Source: CAYGTO01 sp964352815
GTDB taxonomy: Bacteria > Pseudomonadota > Alphaproteobacteria > Rickettsiales > UBA3002
NCBI GenBank assembly: GCA_964352815.1
Contig: CAYGTO010000001.1
Span: forward strand, 124,001 to 188,000
Direction: 5' to 3'
DNA: 64,000 nt
Positions within the stretch are counted from its first letter, which is position 1, and every line of letters starts with the position of its first letter. Below are positions 50,601 through 59,307 of the stretch, in pieces. The notes below the pieces were generated by a model, which had not been told where the DNA came from, made no database searches, and saw only the letters and a program-made list of their open reading frames with translations. Both the position numbers and the translations under genes were made by a program.

Positions 50601-51920
50601 CTACGCCGCCTTACTTCCAGGCGTGCCATTCTCGCCAAACGGATCGGTCATCAGCATCGTATCTTCGCGGCGCGGGCTGGTGGAGACCAGCGCAACCTCG
50701 CAGCCGATCAGCGTTTCGATGCGTTTAATGTAGGCCACCGCATTGGCCGGCATATCGCTGAGTGATTGAATCCCCTCGGTCACCGACTTCCAGCCCGGCA
50801 TGCTCTCATAGATCGGCGTGACTTCCGCTTGCAGCGCCTCGGCAGAAGGGAGGTAGTCATAGCGTTCGCCGTTAATTTCATAGCCGGTGCAAATCTTGAT
50901 TTCGTCACACTCATCGAGCACGTCAATCTTCGTCAGGGCGATGCCGTGAATGCCCGAAATGGTCACGGCTTGGCGCACAAGCACTGCATCGAACCAGCCA
51001 CAGCGGCGTTTACGCGCCGTAACAGTGCCGAACTCGTGCCCCCGTTTCCCAAGAAGTTCACCAATGTCGTTATCTTGTTCGGTTGGGAATGGGCCGCTAC
51101 CAACGCGCGTGCTGTAGGCTTTAGTAATGCCGAGCACATAGTCCACGGCTGACATCGGGCTGCCTGAGCCGGTCGTGGCGGCGCCTGCCATCGTGTTGGA
51201 CGAGGTCACATAAGGGTACGTGCCGTAATCGACATCCAGCATGATGCCTTGCGCCCCTTCATAAAGGATACGTTTGCCATCACTGCGCGCTTCCTCAAGT
51301 AGGCGCCAGACTGGGGTGGCAAAGGGCAGAATTTGTGGCGCAAGCACAAGTAATTCTTGAAGCAGATTATGCACGCTAAACTCTTCCAAACCCGAAGCAC
51401 GCAGTAGCGCATTATGATGAGAAAGCATGTTCCGAAGCTTGGCTTCGAGCACGTCTTTATCCACCAGATCACAAATCCGAATGGCGCGGCGAGCAATCTT
51501 ATCTTCATAGGCGGGGCCAATGCCGCGGCCGGTCGTGCCGATTTTTTCTTTTCCGCGCAGCGCTTCGGCGGCGGCATCAAGCTGCGGGTGGACGGGGAGA
51601 ATCAGTGTGCAATTCTCAGCGATCTTTAGATTATCCGGGGTGATGGTAACGCCCTGCTCGGTGAGCTTATCGATTTCTTTCAGAAGCGCGACAGGGTCGA
51701 CGACGACGCCATTACCGATCACACTGATTTTTCCGGGGCGCACGATGCCTGATGGAAGCAGGCTGAGTTTATAGGTAACGCCGTCAATGACCAGCGTATG
51801 CCCGGCATTATGCCCGCCTTGAAACCGCACGACGACATCGGCGCGTTCAGACAGCCAATCGACGATTTTCCCTTTTCCTTCATCTCCCCATTGGGAGCCG
51901 ATGACGGCTACATTTCGCAT
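50601..51920 (-). CDS. purA: Adenylosuccinate synthetase
   Basis: Joins IMP and aspartate with GTP in AMP synthesis. Seen: VIGSQWGDEGKGKIVDWLSE, VVRFQGGHNAGHTLV, GRGIGPAYEDKIAR, LYEGAQGIMLDVDYGTYPYV, TTGSGSPMSAVDYVLGI and GRKRRCGWFDAV-like TARKRRCGWFDAVLV. 439 aa is normal. AAAGGA precedes the ATG; starts two bases after the hisZ stop. Confidence 0.97.
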   Translation of the reverse strand: MRNVAVIGSQWGDEGKGKIVDWLSERADVVVRFQGGHNAGHTLVIDGVTYKLSLLPSGIVRPGKISVIGNGVVVDPVALLKEIDKLTEQGVTITPDNLKIAENCTLILPVHPQLDAAAEALRGKEKIGTTGRGIGPAYEDKIARRAIRICDLVDKDVLEAKLRNMLSHHNALLRASGLEEFSVHNLLQELLVLAPQILPFATPVWRLLEEARSDGKRILYEGAQGIMLDVDYGTYPYVTSSNTMAGAATTGSGSPMSAVDYVLGITKAYSTRVGSGPFPTEQDNDIGELLGKRGHEFGTVTARKRRCGWFDAVLVRQAVTISGIHGIALTKIDVLDECDEIKICTGYEINGERYDYLPSAEALQAEVTPIYESMPGWKSVTEGIQSLSDMPANAVAYIKRIETLIGCEVALVSTSPRREDTMLMTDPFGENGTPGSKAA

Positions 51921-51922
51921 AA

Positions 51923-52873
51923 TTATCCTTTGGTTGCAGTGTGTTCGATGAGATCATCCAAATAAACGGTGAGCCCGGTTGCCGGGTCGCCATACGGGCT
52001 GATATAGCGACCGCCACGGCCAAGTTCGCGGTGGAAGCCTTCCATGAGTAGCGCGAAGCTGAGATCGGTGTGATAACCATAGCCAGAGCTATCGAGCGGG
52101 TCGAGGGTAATGCGTAGCTTCGTGTTTTTGAGCGCGCTCGTGAGGGCGTCAAGCATGGCCAGGCATGTCTCGATCGTATCTGAAAGTGTGGTGCTGTCCT
52201 TTTGATAGCGGGTTAGCAGCTGCACGCCTTCGTCGCATGGCCCGGAGAAGAGGAGCAAAGCGCGATAGTCGCCATAGCCAGCCGCCTCCAACTGAGAAAC
52301 CGATTTGCGCGCAATGGCTTCGCTGAGTGTATGGGCGTGTGCTGGGTCGCATGATTTTAGCAATGCGTTGGTTAAAGAGGGAAGCGAAAGAGCGAGGGTG
52401 AACGCCGCATCAGGCTGGATACGCTGAAGCCCGTCGATCACCGTGTTGATCACGCGTGCATCTTCGGCAACCTCATGTGTGCCAAAAGATTCAAGCCCCA
52501 CTTGCGTGACCTGGCGGCGCGTATCGAGCGTGTCGGCCTTCATGCGCAGGTTCGTTCCGCCATAGCTGAGGCGAAGTGGACGTGCTTCTTTTTTAAGTAA
52601 GGTGCCGGCAATGCGCGCCACTTGCATGGTCATGTCGCCGCGCAACGCAAGAGTTTTGTGTGACAGCGGGTCCACGGCGCGGAACACCGTCTTGCCGTAA
52701 TGATCGCCGGTGCCTTGGCAGAGCGAGTCTTCAAACTCCATCATCGCCGGGAAGGTTTCGCCAAAGCCTGCCTCGTCAAACGCCGAGAGCAATGACGCCA
52801 TCATCACACGCCGGGTTTTCGCCAGCGGCGGCGTAAGGTCCGAAAAGCCGGATGGGAGTAAGGGCGTCGTCAT
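51923..52873 (-). CDS. hisZ: ATP phosphoribosyltransferase regulatory subunit HisZ
   Basis: Class II HisRS-like protein that pairs with short-form HisG in histidine synthesis. Seen: LLPSGFSDLTPPLAKTRR, FPAMMEFEDSL, FRAVDPLSHKTLALRGDMTM in place of full HisRS motif 2, SYGGTNLRM, ITLDPLDSSGYGYHTDLSFA and GGRYISPYGDP-like GRGGRYISPYG. At 316 aa it lacks the anticodon domain of HisRS. Placed before purA, a common alphaproteobacterial pair. Confidence 0.9.
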   Translation of the reverse strand: MTTPLLPSGFSDLTPPLAKTRRVMMASLLSAFDEAGFGETFPAMMEFEDSLCQGTGDHYGKTVFRAVDPLSHKTLALRGDMTMQVARIAGTLLKKEARPLRLSYGGTNLRMKADTLDTRRQVTQVGLESFGTHEVAEDARVINTVIDGLQRIQPDAAFTLALSLPSLTNALLKSCDPAHAHTLSEAIARKSVSQLEAAGYGDYRALLLFSGPCDEGVQLLTRYQKDSTTLSDTIETCLAMLDALTSALKNTKLRITLDPLDSSGYGYHTDLSFALLMEGFHRELGRGGRYISPYGDPATGLTVYLDDLIEHTATKG

Positions 52874-53058
52874 AACCTATTGACATTCCATGTGTTGATG
52901 GCAAGAAGCTGTTATAGGCGAGGGGAGGCGGCGCGTCAAGTGTGGAGATGGTCTAAAGCCCCGGGTTTCCCTTGAGAATTCATTGCTTTCTGATTACCCA
53001 CAAGTAACTAGCGCATGATGGCGGCATCCGTTATAGTGGCGCCAAGATTGAGGAATAT

Positions 53059-54273
53059 ATGTCTGATTATAGCCCCCGCCAGAGTAGAAAAAAGAAAGAA
53101 CGCGTTGTGTTTATTGCCATGATCATGGTGATTGGGCTCGCGCTGTGGTTCGGCTCATCCTTGGTGATTGCGCCTTCGCGTGACGATGATGAAACGATCG
53201 ACACGATTGATTCCAAAGCGAAGTTGGAATCGATTCTGACGGTTGAGCAGGTGAATGGCGAGCCACACCGTAGGATTATTCGGATCAATGGTGAGACCGA
53301 AGCCAGCAGGATGGTCGCGCTTTTAGCGGAGACATCGGGCAAAGTGGTTGAAATTCCAGTAAAAGAGGGCCAATCCGTTACCAAAGGCACAGTGATTTTT
53401 AAGATTGATGAGCGTGATCGTCGGGCACAGTTGAAACGTGCGCAGGCTTCGCTAAAGCAGCGGCAGATTCAGTATAGTGCCGCAAAAAAGCTGCAAGAGC
53501 AGGGCTTTCAGAGTGAAGTGCGTTTGGCAGAGTCCTTTGCCAATTTGGAGTTTGCTAAGGCGGAGCTTGAGAATATTCAGCAAGATCTTGACTTCACGCG
53601 CTTGAAAGCACCGTTTGACGGGGTGATTGAGGCGATCGATGTCGAAGTTGGCGATTTTGTCTTCGCGGGTGCGCCGGGGAATATTCCAAGCGGTGCGCCG
53701 GTAACCATTATCGATATGGATCCGATGATCGTGAAAGGCTTTATCTCTGAGAATGACCGCGCGCTGGTGAGTGTGGGTGATATTGCCAAAGTCGAATTTA
53801 GCGATGGCCGTGTGCTGGAAGGAACGATTGCCTATCTCGCATCGGCGTCTGAGACGGCAAGTCGCAGCTTTCGTATTGAGATTGAGCTCGCAAATGCGGA
53901 TGGTAGGGTGGCATCGGGTGTGACCGCGACGCTGCTAGTGCCGACTGAAGAGATGACCGCATATAAGGTCTCCTCATCGGTGTTGTCGCTTGATGATCAG
54001 GGCAGCGTAGGCGTCAAACATTTGAACAGCCAAAATGAGGTGGTGTTTAGCCGCATTGAAATCATTGAAGAGGTGAAAGGCGGCGTCTGGGTGACCGGGC
54101 TGCCAGGCCAAGTGCGGTTGATTACCGGCGGGCATGCCTTTGTCAATAAAGGGCAAAAAATTCCGAATGATCTGATCAGTGAAATCGAAACGACGCCTAC
54201 CATAGCCGCAACACCTATGGAGCCAGCGGTGTTACCCGTCATGCTCGAATCGACCTCGAATGCGGCGGAGTAA
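53059..54273 (+). CDS. RND efflux periplasmic adaptor (membrane fusion protein)
   Basis: HlyD/AcrA-type adaptor linking an RND pump to an outer-membrane channel. Seen: an N-terminal anchor at about 13-35, then INGETEASRMVALLAETSG and VVEIPVKEGQSVTKGTVIFK (lipoyl-like half), coiled-coil hairpin around 110-165, DFTRLKAPFDGVIEAIDVEV (second half), beta-barrel PMIVKGFISENDRA. GAGG six bases before the ATG. Its stop lies three bases before the pump gene. No outer-membrane gene is present. Confidence 0.92.
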   Translation: MSDYSPRQSRKKKERVVFIAMIMVIGLALWFGSSLVIAPSRDDDETIDTIDSKAKLESILTVEQVNGEPHRRIIRINGETEASRMVALLAETSGKVVEIPVKEGQSVTKGTVIFKIDERDRRAQLKRAQASLKQRQIQYSAAKKLQEQGFQSEVRLAESFANLEFAKAELENIQQDLDFTRLKAPFDGVIEAIDVEVGDFVFAGAPGNIPSGAPVTIIDMDPMIVKGFISENDRALVSVGDIAKVEFSDGRVLEGTIAYLASASETASRSFRIEIELANADGRVASGVTATLLVPTEEMTAYKVSSSVLSLDDQGSVGVKHLNSQNEVVFSRIEIIEEVKGGVWVTGLPGQVRLITGGHAFVNKGQKIPNDLISEIETTPTIAATPMEPAVLPVMLESTSNAAE

Positions 54274-54276
54274 CCC

Positions 54277-57200
54277 ATGGTAAGTGCCCTGATTGATGCC
54301 GCTGTTGATCGCTGGCGCACAGTGCTCATGATGCTTGGCTTTATCTTGGTGATGGGCAGCGCGTCCTACGTGTTGATTCCAAAAGAGGCGGCGCCGGACA
54401 TTAATATTCCGCTAATATACGTATCCGTTACGCTCGAGGGGATTTCCGCTGAAGATGCGGAACGGCTGCTAGTGCGCCCGCTTGAGAAAGAGCTCAGCTC
54501 CGTCGATAATGTGAAGGAGATGCGTGCTGAGTCAATTCTTGGCTTTGCCTCAGTGACGCTGGAGTTTGAAGCCGGCTTTGATGCGGACACTGCGCTGAAT
54601 GATGTGCGCGCGGCGGTGGATCTCGCGAAGCCGGAACTTCCTGAGGATGCTGATGAGCCGAAAGTGACCGAGCTCAACTTCAGTACCTTTCCGATTCTGA
54701 ATATCAATCTGACCGGTGATGTTGCGGAGCGTACCTTGCTGCGCACCGCGCGCCGGCTTCAAGATCGCCTAGAAACCATCAATAGCGTACTGGAAGTCAA
54801 AATTCTTGGCGACCGCGAGGAGATGCTCGAGATTGTCATCGATCCGCGCACGCTCGAATCGTATAATCTCTCGCCGGAAGATGTGTTCGCCTTTGTACAG
54901 AACAACAACATTCTGGTCGCAGCGGGAAATCTGGATACGGGGAATGGTCGGTTTGCGGTCAAGATTCCAGGGTTGATCGAGACGCTGCGTGATATTTGGG
55001 ATGTGCCGGTCAAGATTACGGATAGCAAAGTGGTGACGCTGAAAGAGATTGCCTCGATTCGTCGGACGTTCAAAGATCGCGAAACCACGGCGCGGGTGAA
55101 TGAGAAGCCAGGCCTGATTCTAGCGGTGTCTAAGCGTACCGGCGCGAATATTATTGAGACGGTTGAGGCGGTGCGCGCGATGGTCGAGGAAGAGCGTGCC
55201 TTCTGGCCTAGCGGCATGGAGGTGATTTACTCGCAGGATAATTCGAGCGAGATCATGACGCGCCTAACTGATTTGCAGAATAATATCATGCTCGCCATTT
55301 TCTTGGTGATGATCGTACTGCTCGTCACGCTTGGCGCGCGTTCGGCGTTTCTTGTCTCCTTCGCCATTCCGGGTGCTTTCCTGTTTGGCGTGCTCTTGCT
55401 CGCCGTGTCCGGCTTTACCATGAATATTGTGGTGCTGTTTGCGCTGATTCTCTCGGTTGGGATGTTGGTCGATTCTGCCATTGTTGTTGCAGAATATGCC
55501 GCGCGATTAGTCAGCCAAGGTGTGCCGCCACGCCTCGCCTATCCGCAGGCGGCCAAACGCATGGCCTGGCCGATCATTGCCTCGACGGCAACGACATTGG
55601 TGGTGTTTATGCCGCTGCTATTCTGGCCAGGGATGGTGGGGCAGTTCATGCGCTATATGCCATTGACCTTGATCATGACATTGGCCGGCTCACTGCTGAT
55701 GGCGCTGATTTTTCTACCGACGCTCGGCATTCGCCTGACGCCGAAGTCACAGCGTGATCGTGGAACAGTGCACTCATTCGATGAGATTCCGCCCGAGGCA
55801 ATGGACCAAAGCGAGAAGCCGGGTGCATTCTCCATGGCCTATGCGGGCTTGCTCGATCGGCTGCTGCATATTCCTGGCCGCGTTGCTGCCGTGATTTTCC
55901 TGATTGTGGTTGGGTTGATGGTTAGCTTCAGCATGTTCGGCAAAGGCGTGGAGTTTTTCCCAAAAATTGACCCGGAAGTGTCCCAAGTGTTGATCAAAGC
56001 GCGTGGCAATCTCTCGGTCGATGAGAAGGACGCGCTCCTAAAGCAAGTGGAAGCGCGCATTCGCGATATGAAAGAGCTGAAAGTGCGTTCAGCGCGGGCA
56101 GGGGCGTTGCCGCGCCGTGAAATCACCGAAGATACGGTGGCGATCATTGGTATTGAGTTTGTCGATTGGCGCGACCGGCCGAAGGCGGATGTGGTCTTAG
56201 AAGAAATCCGCAAACGCACGCGCGACATTCCGGGCATTATGATTGAAACGAAAAAACAGGAGAAAGGCCCGCCCGTCGGTAAAGCGCTTCAGCTCGAATT
56301 TACCTCGAATAATCCGGAAGTGCTTGAAGATACGGTGGCGAAAGTGAGCGAAGGGCTTGAGCAAGTAGGTGGTTTTATCAATATTGAAGACACACGGCCG
56401 ATCCCGCAGATCGAGTGGGAGTATAAGGTCGATCGCGAGCTGGCAGCGCAATATGGCATCGATATAAATAAGATTGGTCAGGTGGTGCGCATGGTGACCA
56501 ATGGCTTGATCGTCAACGAATATCGCCCGGATGATGCGGATGACGAGCTCGACATTGTTGTGCGGTTCCCCGAGGAATATCGGACGCTAACGCAATTGCA
56601 ACAGCTGCGCGTGTTTAGCGGCGGTCAGCAAGTACCGATTAGCCAATATGTTGAGCGGATTCCTAAGCCGAGCGTTGGCACGATCTACAAGATTGAAGGT
56701 AAGCGCGTGATGGAGCTGAAGGCCGATGTTGAACCTGGTTTGGTCGCAGATAAAAAGGTTGGCGAGCTGAAAGCATGGCTGGAAGAGAATATGGAGTTTG
56801 ACCCGCGCGTTAATGTGGCGTTTGGCGGAGAAGATGAAGAACAAAAAGAGGCCGGAATCTTCCTTGCAACCGCTTTCTTGATCGCGCTGTTCTCGATGGC
56901 GCTGATCATCGTCACGCAGTTCAATAGCCTCTATGATATGGTGGTGATTATGAGTGCGGTGTTCTTCTCAACCGGAGGGGTGTTGCTTGGGTTGCTCGTG
57001 ACTGGTCAGCCCTTTGGCATAGTGATGTGCGGTGTGGGGGTGATCTCGCTCGCGGGGATTGTGGTGAATAATAACATTATCTTCATCGATACCTATCATA
57101 TCTTGCTCAAGCAGGGAATGAGTGTCCGTGAAGCGCTGATTTACACCGGGATGCAGCGTTTGCGGCCGATTCTATTGACCGCCGGAACAACGGTGCTTGG

Positions 57201-57444
57201 GTTGCTGCCGATGGTGCTTGGGATGAATCTGAATTTCGTCACGCGTGAAGTGACGTTTGGTTCGCCTTCGAGTCAATGGTGGACCCAGCTTTCAACTGCC
57301 ATTGCTGGCGGGCTGACCTTTTCGACCGTTTTGACGCTGCTCTTCACCCCATGCCTCATTATGCTATGGCATCGCATTGCGGAGTGGCGTAATAATATGA
57401 AAAGTAATAATAATTTAGGCTCTCCGCCACCGGTTTCTTCATAA
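54277..57444 (+). CDS. RND family efflux pump permease
   Basis: Inner-membrane proton-driven exporter of the HAE1/AcrB-like family, 1055 aa, with the usual duplicated plan of large periplasmic loops and about 12 membrane segments. Seen: ISAEDAERLLVRPLEKEL, the first-half KTRTGANIIE-like SKRTGANIIETV, membrane motif LILSVGMLVDSAIVVAEYAA, and RLRPILLTAGTTVLGLLPM near the end. In membrane segment 4 the AcrB Asp-Asp pair reads Asp-Ser. GGAG precedes the ATG. Substrates are unknown. Its stop codon lies within the downstream PhoB-box-like site. Confidence 0.94.
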   Translation: MVSALIDAAVDRWRTVLMMLGFILVMGSASYVLIPKEAAPDINIPLIYVSVTLEGISAEDAERLLVRPLEKELSSVDNVKEMRAESILGFASVTLEFEAGFDADTALNDVRAAVDLAKPELPEDADEPKVTELNFSTFPILNINLTGDVAERTLLRTARRLQDRLETINSVLEVKILGDREEMLEIVIDPRTLESYNLSPEDVFAFVQNNNILVAAGNLDTGNGRFAVKIPGLIETLRDIWDVPVKITDSKVVTLKEIASIRRTFKDRETTARVNEKPGLILAVSKRTGANIIETVEAVRAMVEEERAFWPSGMEVIYSQDNSSEIMTRLTDLQNNIMLAIFLVMIVLLVTLGARSAFLVSFAIPGAFLFGVLLLAVSGFTMNIVVLFALILSVGMLVDSAIVVAEYAARLVSQGVPPRLAYPQAAKRMAWPIIASTATTLVVFMPLLFWPGMVGQFMRYMPLTLIMTLAGSLLMALIFLPTLGIRLTPKSQRDRGTVHSFDEIPPEAMDQSEKPGAFSMAYAGLLDRLLHIPGRVAAVIFLIVVGLMVSFSMFGKGVEFFPKIDPEVSQVLIKARGNLSVDEKDALLKQVEARIRDMKELKVRSARAGALPRREITEDTVAIIGIEFVDWRDRPKADVVLEEIRKRTRDIPGIMIETKKQEKGPPVGKALQLEFTSNNPEVLEDTVAKVSEGLEQVGGFINIEDTRPIPQIEWEYKVDRELAAQYGIDINKIGQVVRMVTNGLIVNEYRPDDADDELDIVVRFPEEYRTLTQLQQLRVFSGGQQVPISQYVERIPKPSVGTIYKIEGKRVMELKADVEPGLVADKKVGELKAWLEENMEFDPRVNVAFGGEDEEQKEAGIFLATAFLIALFSMALIIVTQFNSLYDMVVIMSAVFFSTGGVLLGLLVTGQPFGIVMCGVGVISLAGIVVNNNIIFIDTYHILLKQGMSVREALIYTGMQRLRPILLTAGTTVLGLLPMVLGMNLNFVTREVTFGSPSSQWWTQLSTAIAGGLTFSTVLTLLFTPCLIMLWHRIAEWRNNMKSNNNLGSPPPVSS

Positions 57445-57480
57445 AACTGTCATAATTTTGTGCCGTAACTCTGATACACT
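57436..57480 (+). promoter_or_regulatory. PhoB-box-like promoter of the 57504 gene
   Basis: TCTTCAT AAAA CTGTCAT (57436-57453), 21 bp, then TACACT (57475-57480). The first half site includes the last codons and stop of the RND pump gene, so a regulatory site and a coding end share bases. Confidence 0.6.
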
Positions 57481-57503
57481 GGAGGATGAGGATATGTAAT
57501 TTT

Positions 57504-58301
57504 ATGACGATAAGCCCTATACAAGCAAGCCAACATGTTCCAGGCCCTGTGAGAGATTTTCTGTCTCACATGAAGGAAAAAATGTTCCCCGAGGTGGGCA
57601 AGGCGGGAGAAGCATTACATTTGGCTGAGCTCTCCAAAGAAGAGATGTGTAAACATATTCGAGACTATTTGGATAGTTCGGGCATTACGGCGAGTGAGTC
57701 TAAAATTGAACTATTAGAAGCCCTGATTGGTAGAGAGTACCTTTCGCTAAGTGATAAGCCGCTAGAAAGCGCTATTGAAGAAGCGGCTAAGCAATTCCTC
57801 AAATTACATGAAAAACTGGGCAGAGGCGGAATGTCCTTATGTGACACTATTGGACAAGAATTCGCAGGTGAAACATTCACAATCAAAGCGTTTTTAGAAG
57901 CAGCAAAAAACCCAGAATCAGAAATAGCTCAAAAGTGGCGCGCGCTTATCCCTGAATTTGAAGGGAAAATAGCGAATATGACGAATCAGAGCGATGGGCT
58001 GATCGCGTTCCGTTCTGCGGAAAATACGTGGATGGGATTGTGTCATATCTTCAACCCGATCAGTCGCGGGGCAGACGGTGTTTCTTACAGCCCGCTTGGC
58101 AAACTCATGGCGTATGGCGGGGCGTATCTGACCGTTTCCGGCGCGGTTGATTTACTGTTTGGTGAGCGGAATGAAGAAACGGGTAAAGTCGAGGTGGATA
58201 TTGGTCATGAACTTCCTAAGACATTGGCTGGAATAGGCCTCATTGCGCTCGCGCTGGGCATGTATGGCCGAAACGCCCCTGGTTTGATGCGCCACCAGTA
58301 A
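57504..58301 (+). CDS. hypothetical protein, 265 aa, C-terminal membrane segments
   Basis: Not recognised. Starts MTISPIQASQHVPGPVRDFL; an ATG at 57486 is in frame but lies at the expected transcript start. The first 180 residues are soluble and helical; two hydrophobic stretches follow (about 195-215, LMAYGGAYLTVSGAVDLLF, and about 240-255, TLAGIGLIALALGMYG). No signal peptide. Tail-anchored-like layout and lineage-restricted look resemble the other genes with PhoB-box-like promoters. Confidence 0.65.
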   Translation: MTISPIQASQHVPGPVRDFLSHMKEKMFPEVGKAGEALHLAELSKEEMCKHIRDYLDSSGITASESKIELLEALIGREYLSLSDKPLESAIEEAAKQFLKLHEKLGRGGMSLCDTIGQEFAGETFTIKAFLEAAKNPESEIAQKWRALIPEFEGKIANMTNQSDGLIAFRSAENTWMGLCHIFNPISRGADGVSYSPLGKLMAYGGAYLTVSGAVDLLFGERNEETGKVEVDIGHELPKTLAGIGLIALALGMYGRNAPGLMRHQ

Positions 58302-58365
58302 TCACTCTACGAAAAACGCTTGCCAGCGTCGTTCAATCTCAGTACATCTCACATCTATTCTTTAT

Positions 58366-58443
58366 GGCGGGTGTAGCTCAGTTGGTTAGAGCGCCAGTTT
58401 GTGGCACTGGAGGCCGTGGGTTCAATCCCCATCACTCGCCCCA
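58366..58443 (+). tRNA. tRNA-His (GTG)
   Basis: The acceptor stem GCGGGTG pairs with CACTCGC; anticodon stem CCAGT/ACTGG with loop TTGTGGC, anticodon GTG at 58401-58403; T stem GTGGG/CCCAT with TTCAATC. An extra G at 58366 faces C73, the identity element of tRNA-His, and CCA is encoded (58441-58443). Confidence 0.97.
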
Positions 58444-58463
58444 CTCCTTACGATAAGTGATCG

Positions 58464-59072
58464 TTACTTCACACCCAGCGCGTGGCGCGCTTCTTCCACC
58501 TGCTCATTGAGAACACGCAGCCCTTCTTCGTCGCCATCGAGCGATTTCGCGCGCTTGTGATAGATTGCGGTGACATCATCCGGGGTGGCGCTTGGGCCAA
58601 GGCCAAGATAGGTCATCCATTCGGGCAGCTCGTAATTGGATGACGTGCTCGCTGCGGCGGCAACACTGTCTTTGCTAAACCCAGCAAAGAGCTGGGGTGT
58701 GGTTGCGATGTGCCATTTCTCACAATTATGCAGTTGGCGCAGCACCATATGCAGCGCATAAACATTTTGTTCAGGAAGCTGCCAATGACTGCTCACCAGC
58801 GTGAATTCTTGCTGGTTTATTGTGAGAGATATAGCAAAGGCCGAGTCTTTTCTAGACTGGCTACGCTGACGCGGGTTTTTCACATCGTCAAAATAGCTAT
58901 AGATGGTCGCCTTGCTTACCGGCAATGCGCGAATTTCATCTTCAAGATAGGTAAGCGCTTCTTCCAGCGTTAAGCTATTTGAGATATCAGGCGAATACGC
59001 ACGCTGATTCTGCGAAATAAACCCAGCGGTGAGTGCTTCGGGAATCGATGATTTGTAAAAAATGTCATGCAT
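58464..59072 (-). CDS. protein with degenerate C-terminal J domain
   Basis: 202 aa from MHDIFYKSSIPEA (59072), with AGAGGAT upstream; an inverted repeat ATATCC-TCTGT-GGATAT (59079-59095) overlaps that ribosome site. The N-terminal part is a mixed alpha/beta domain (LEDEIRALPVSKATIYSYFD and INQQEFTLVSSHWQLPEQN). The last 50 residues, WMTYLGLGPSATPDDVTAIY and HKRAKSLDGDEEGLRVLNEQ, have the J-domain helix pattern, but HPD is replaced by LDGD, so Hsp70 stimulation is doubtful. Confidence 0.7.
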   Translation of the reverse strand: MHDIFYKSSIPEALTAGFISQNQRAYSPDISNSLTLEEALTYLEDEIRALPVSKATIYSYFDDVKNPRQRSQSRKDSAFAISLTINQQEFTLVSSHWQLPEQNVYALHMVLRQLHNCEKWHIATTPQLFAGFSKDSVAAAASTSSNYELPEWMTYLGLGPSATPDDVTAIYHKRAKSLDGDEEGLRVLNEQVEEARHALGVK

Positions 59073-59247
59073 GGGCTCATATCCTCTGTGGATATAGTTG
59101 TACCACCGAATGGGGGAATGTGCAAGGCGTTGTAAATTAAACGAAATTAATGCGCACTGAATGGCTTTTGAACAAGATTGCGTCAAAAATTAAGAAATCA
59201 TCAACCAAACAAAATTATACTGAAAAGAGTCTCTTCATAGCTAACGC

Positions 59248-59277
59248 TTGGCAATCTGTGCCATTTTAGGCTATAAC
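59248..59277 (+). promoter_or_regulatory. sigma70-type promoter for the GspE/PilB operon
   Basis: TTGGCA (59248-59253), 18 bp, TATAAC (59272-59277). A second TATAAT lies at 59283. The transcript would start about 25 bases before the 59308 ATG. Confidence 0.45.
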
Positions 59278-59307
59278 AAACCTATAATAATAAAAGAAAA
59301 GGCGCAT

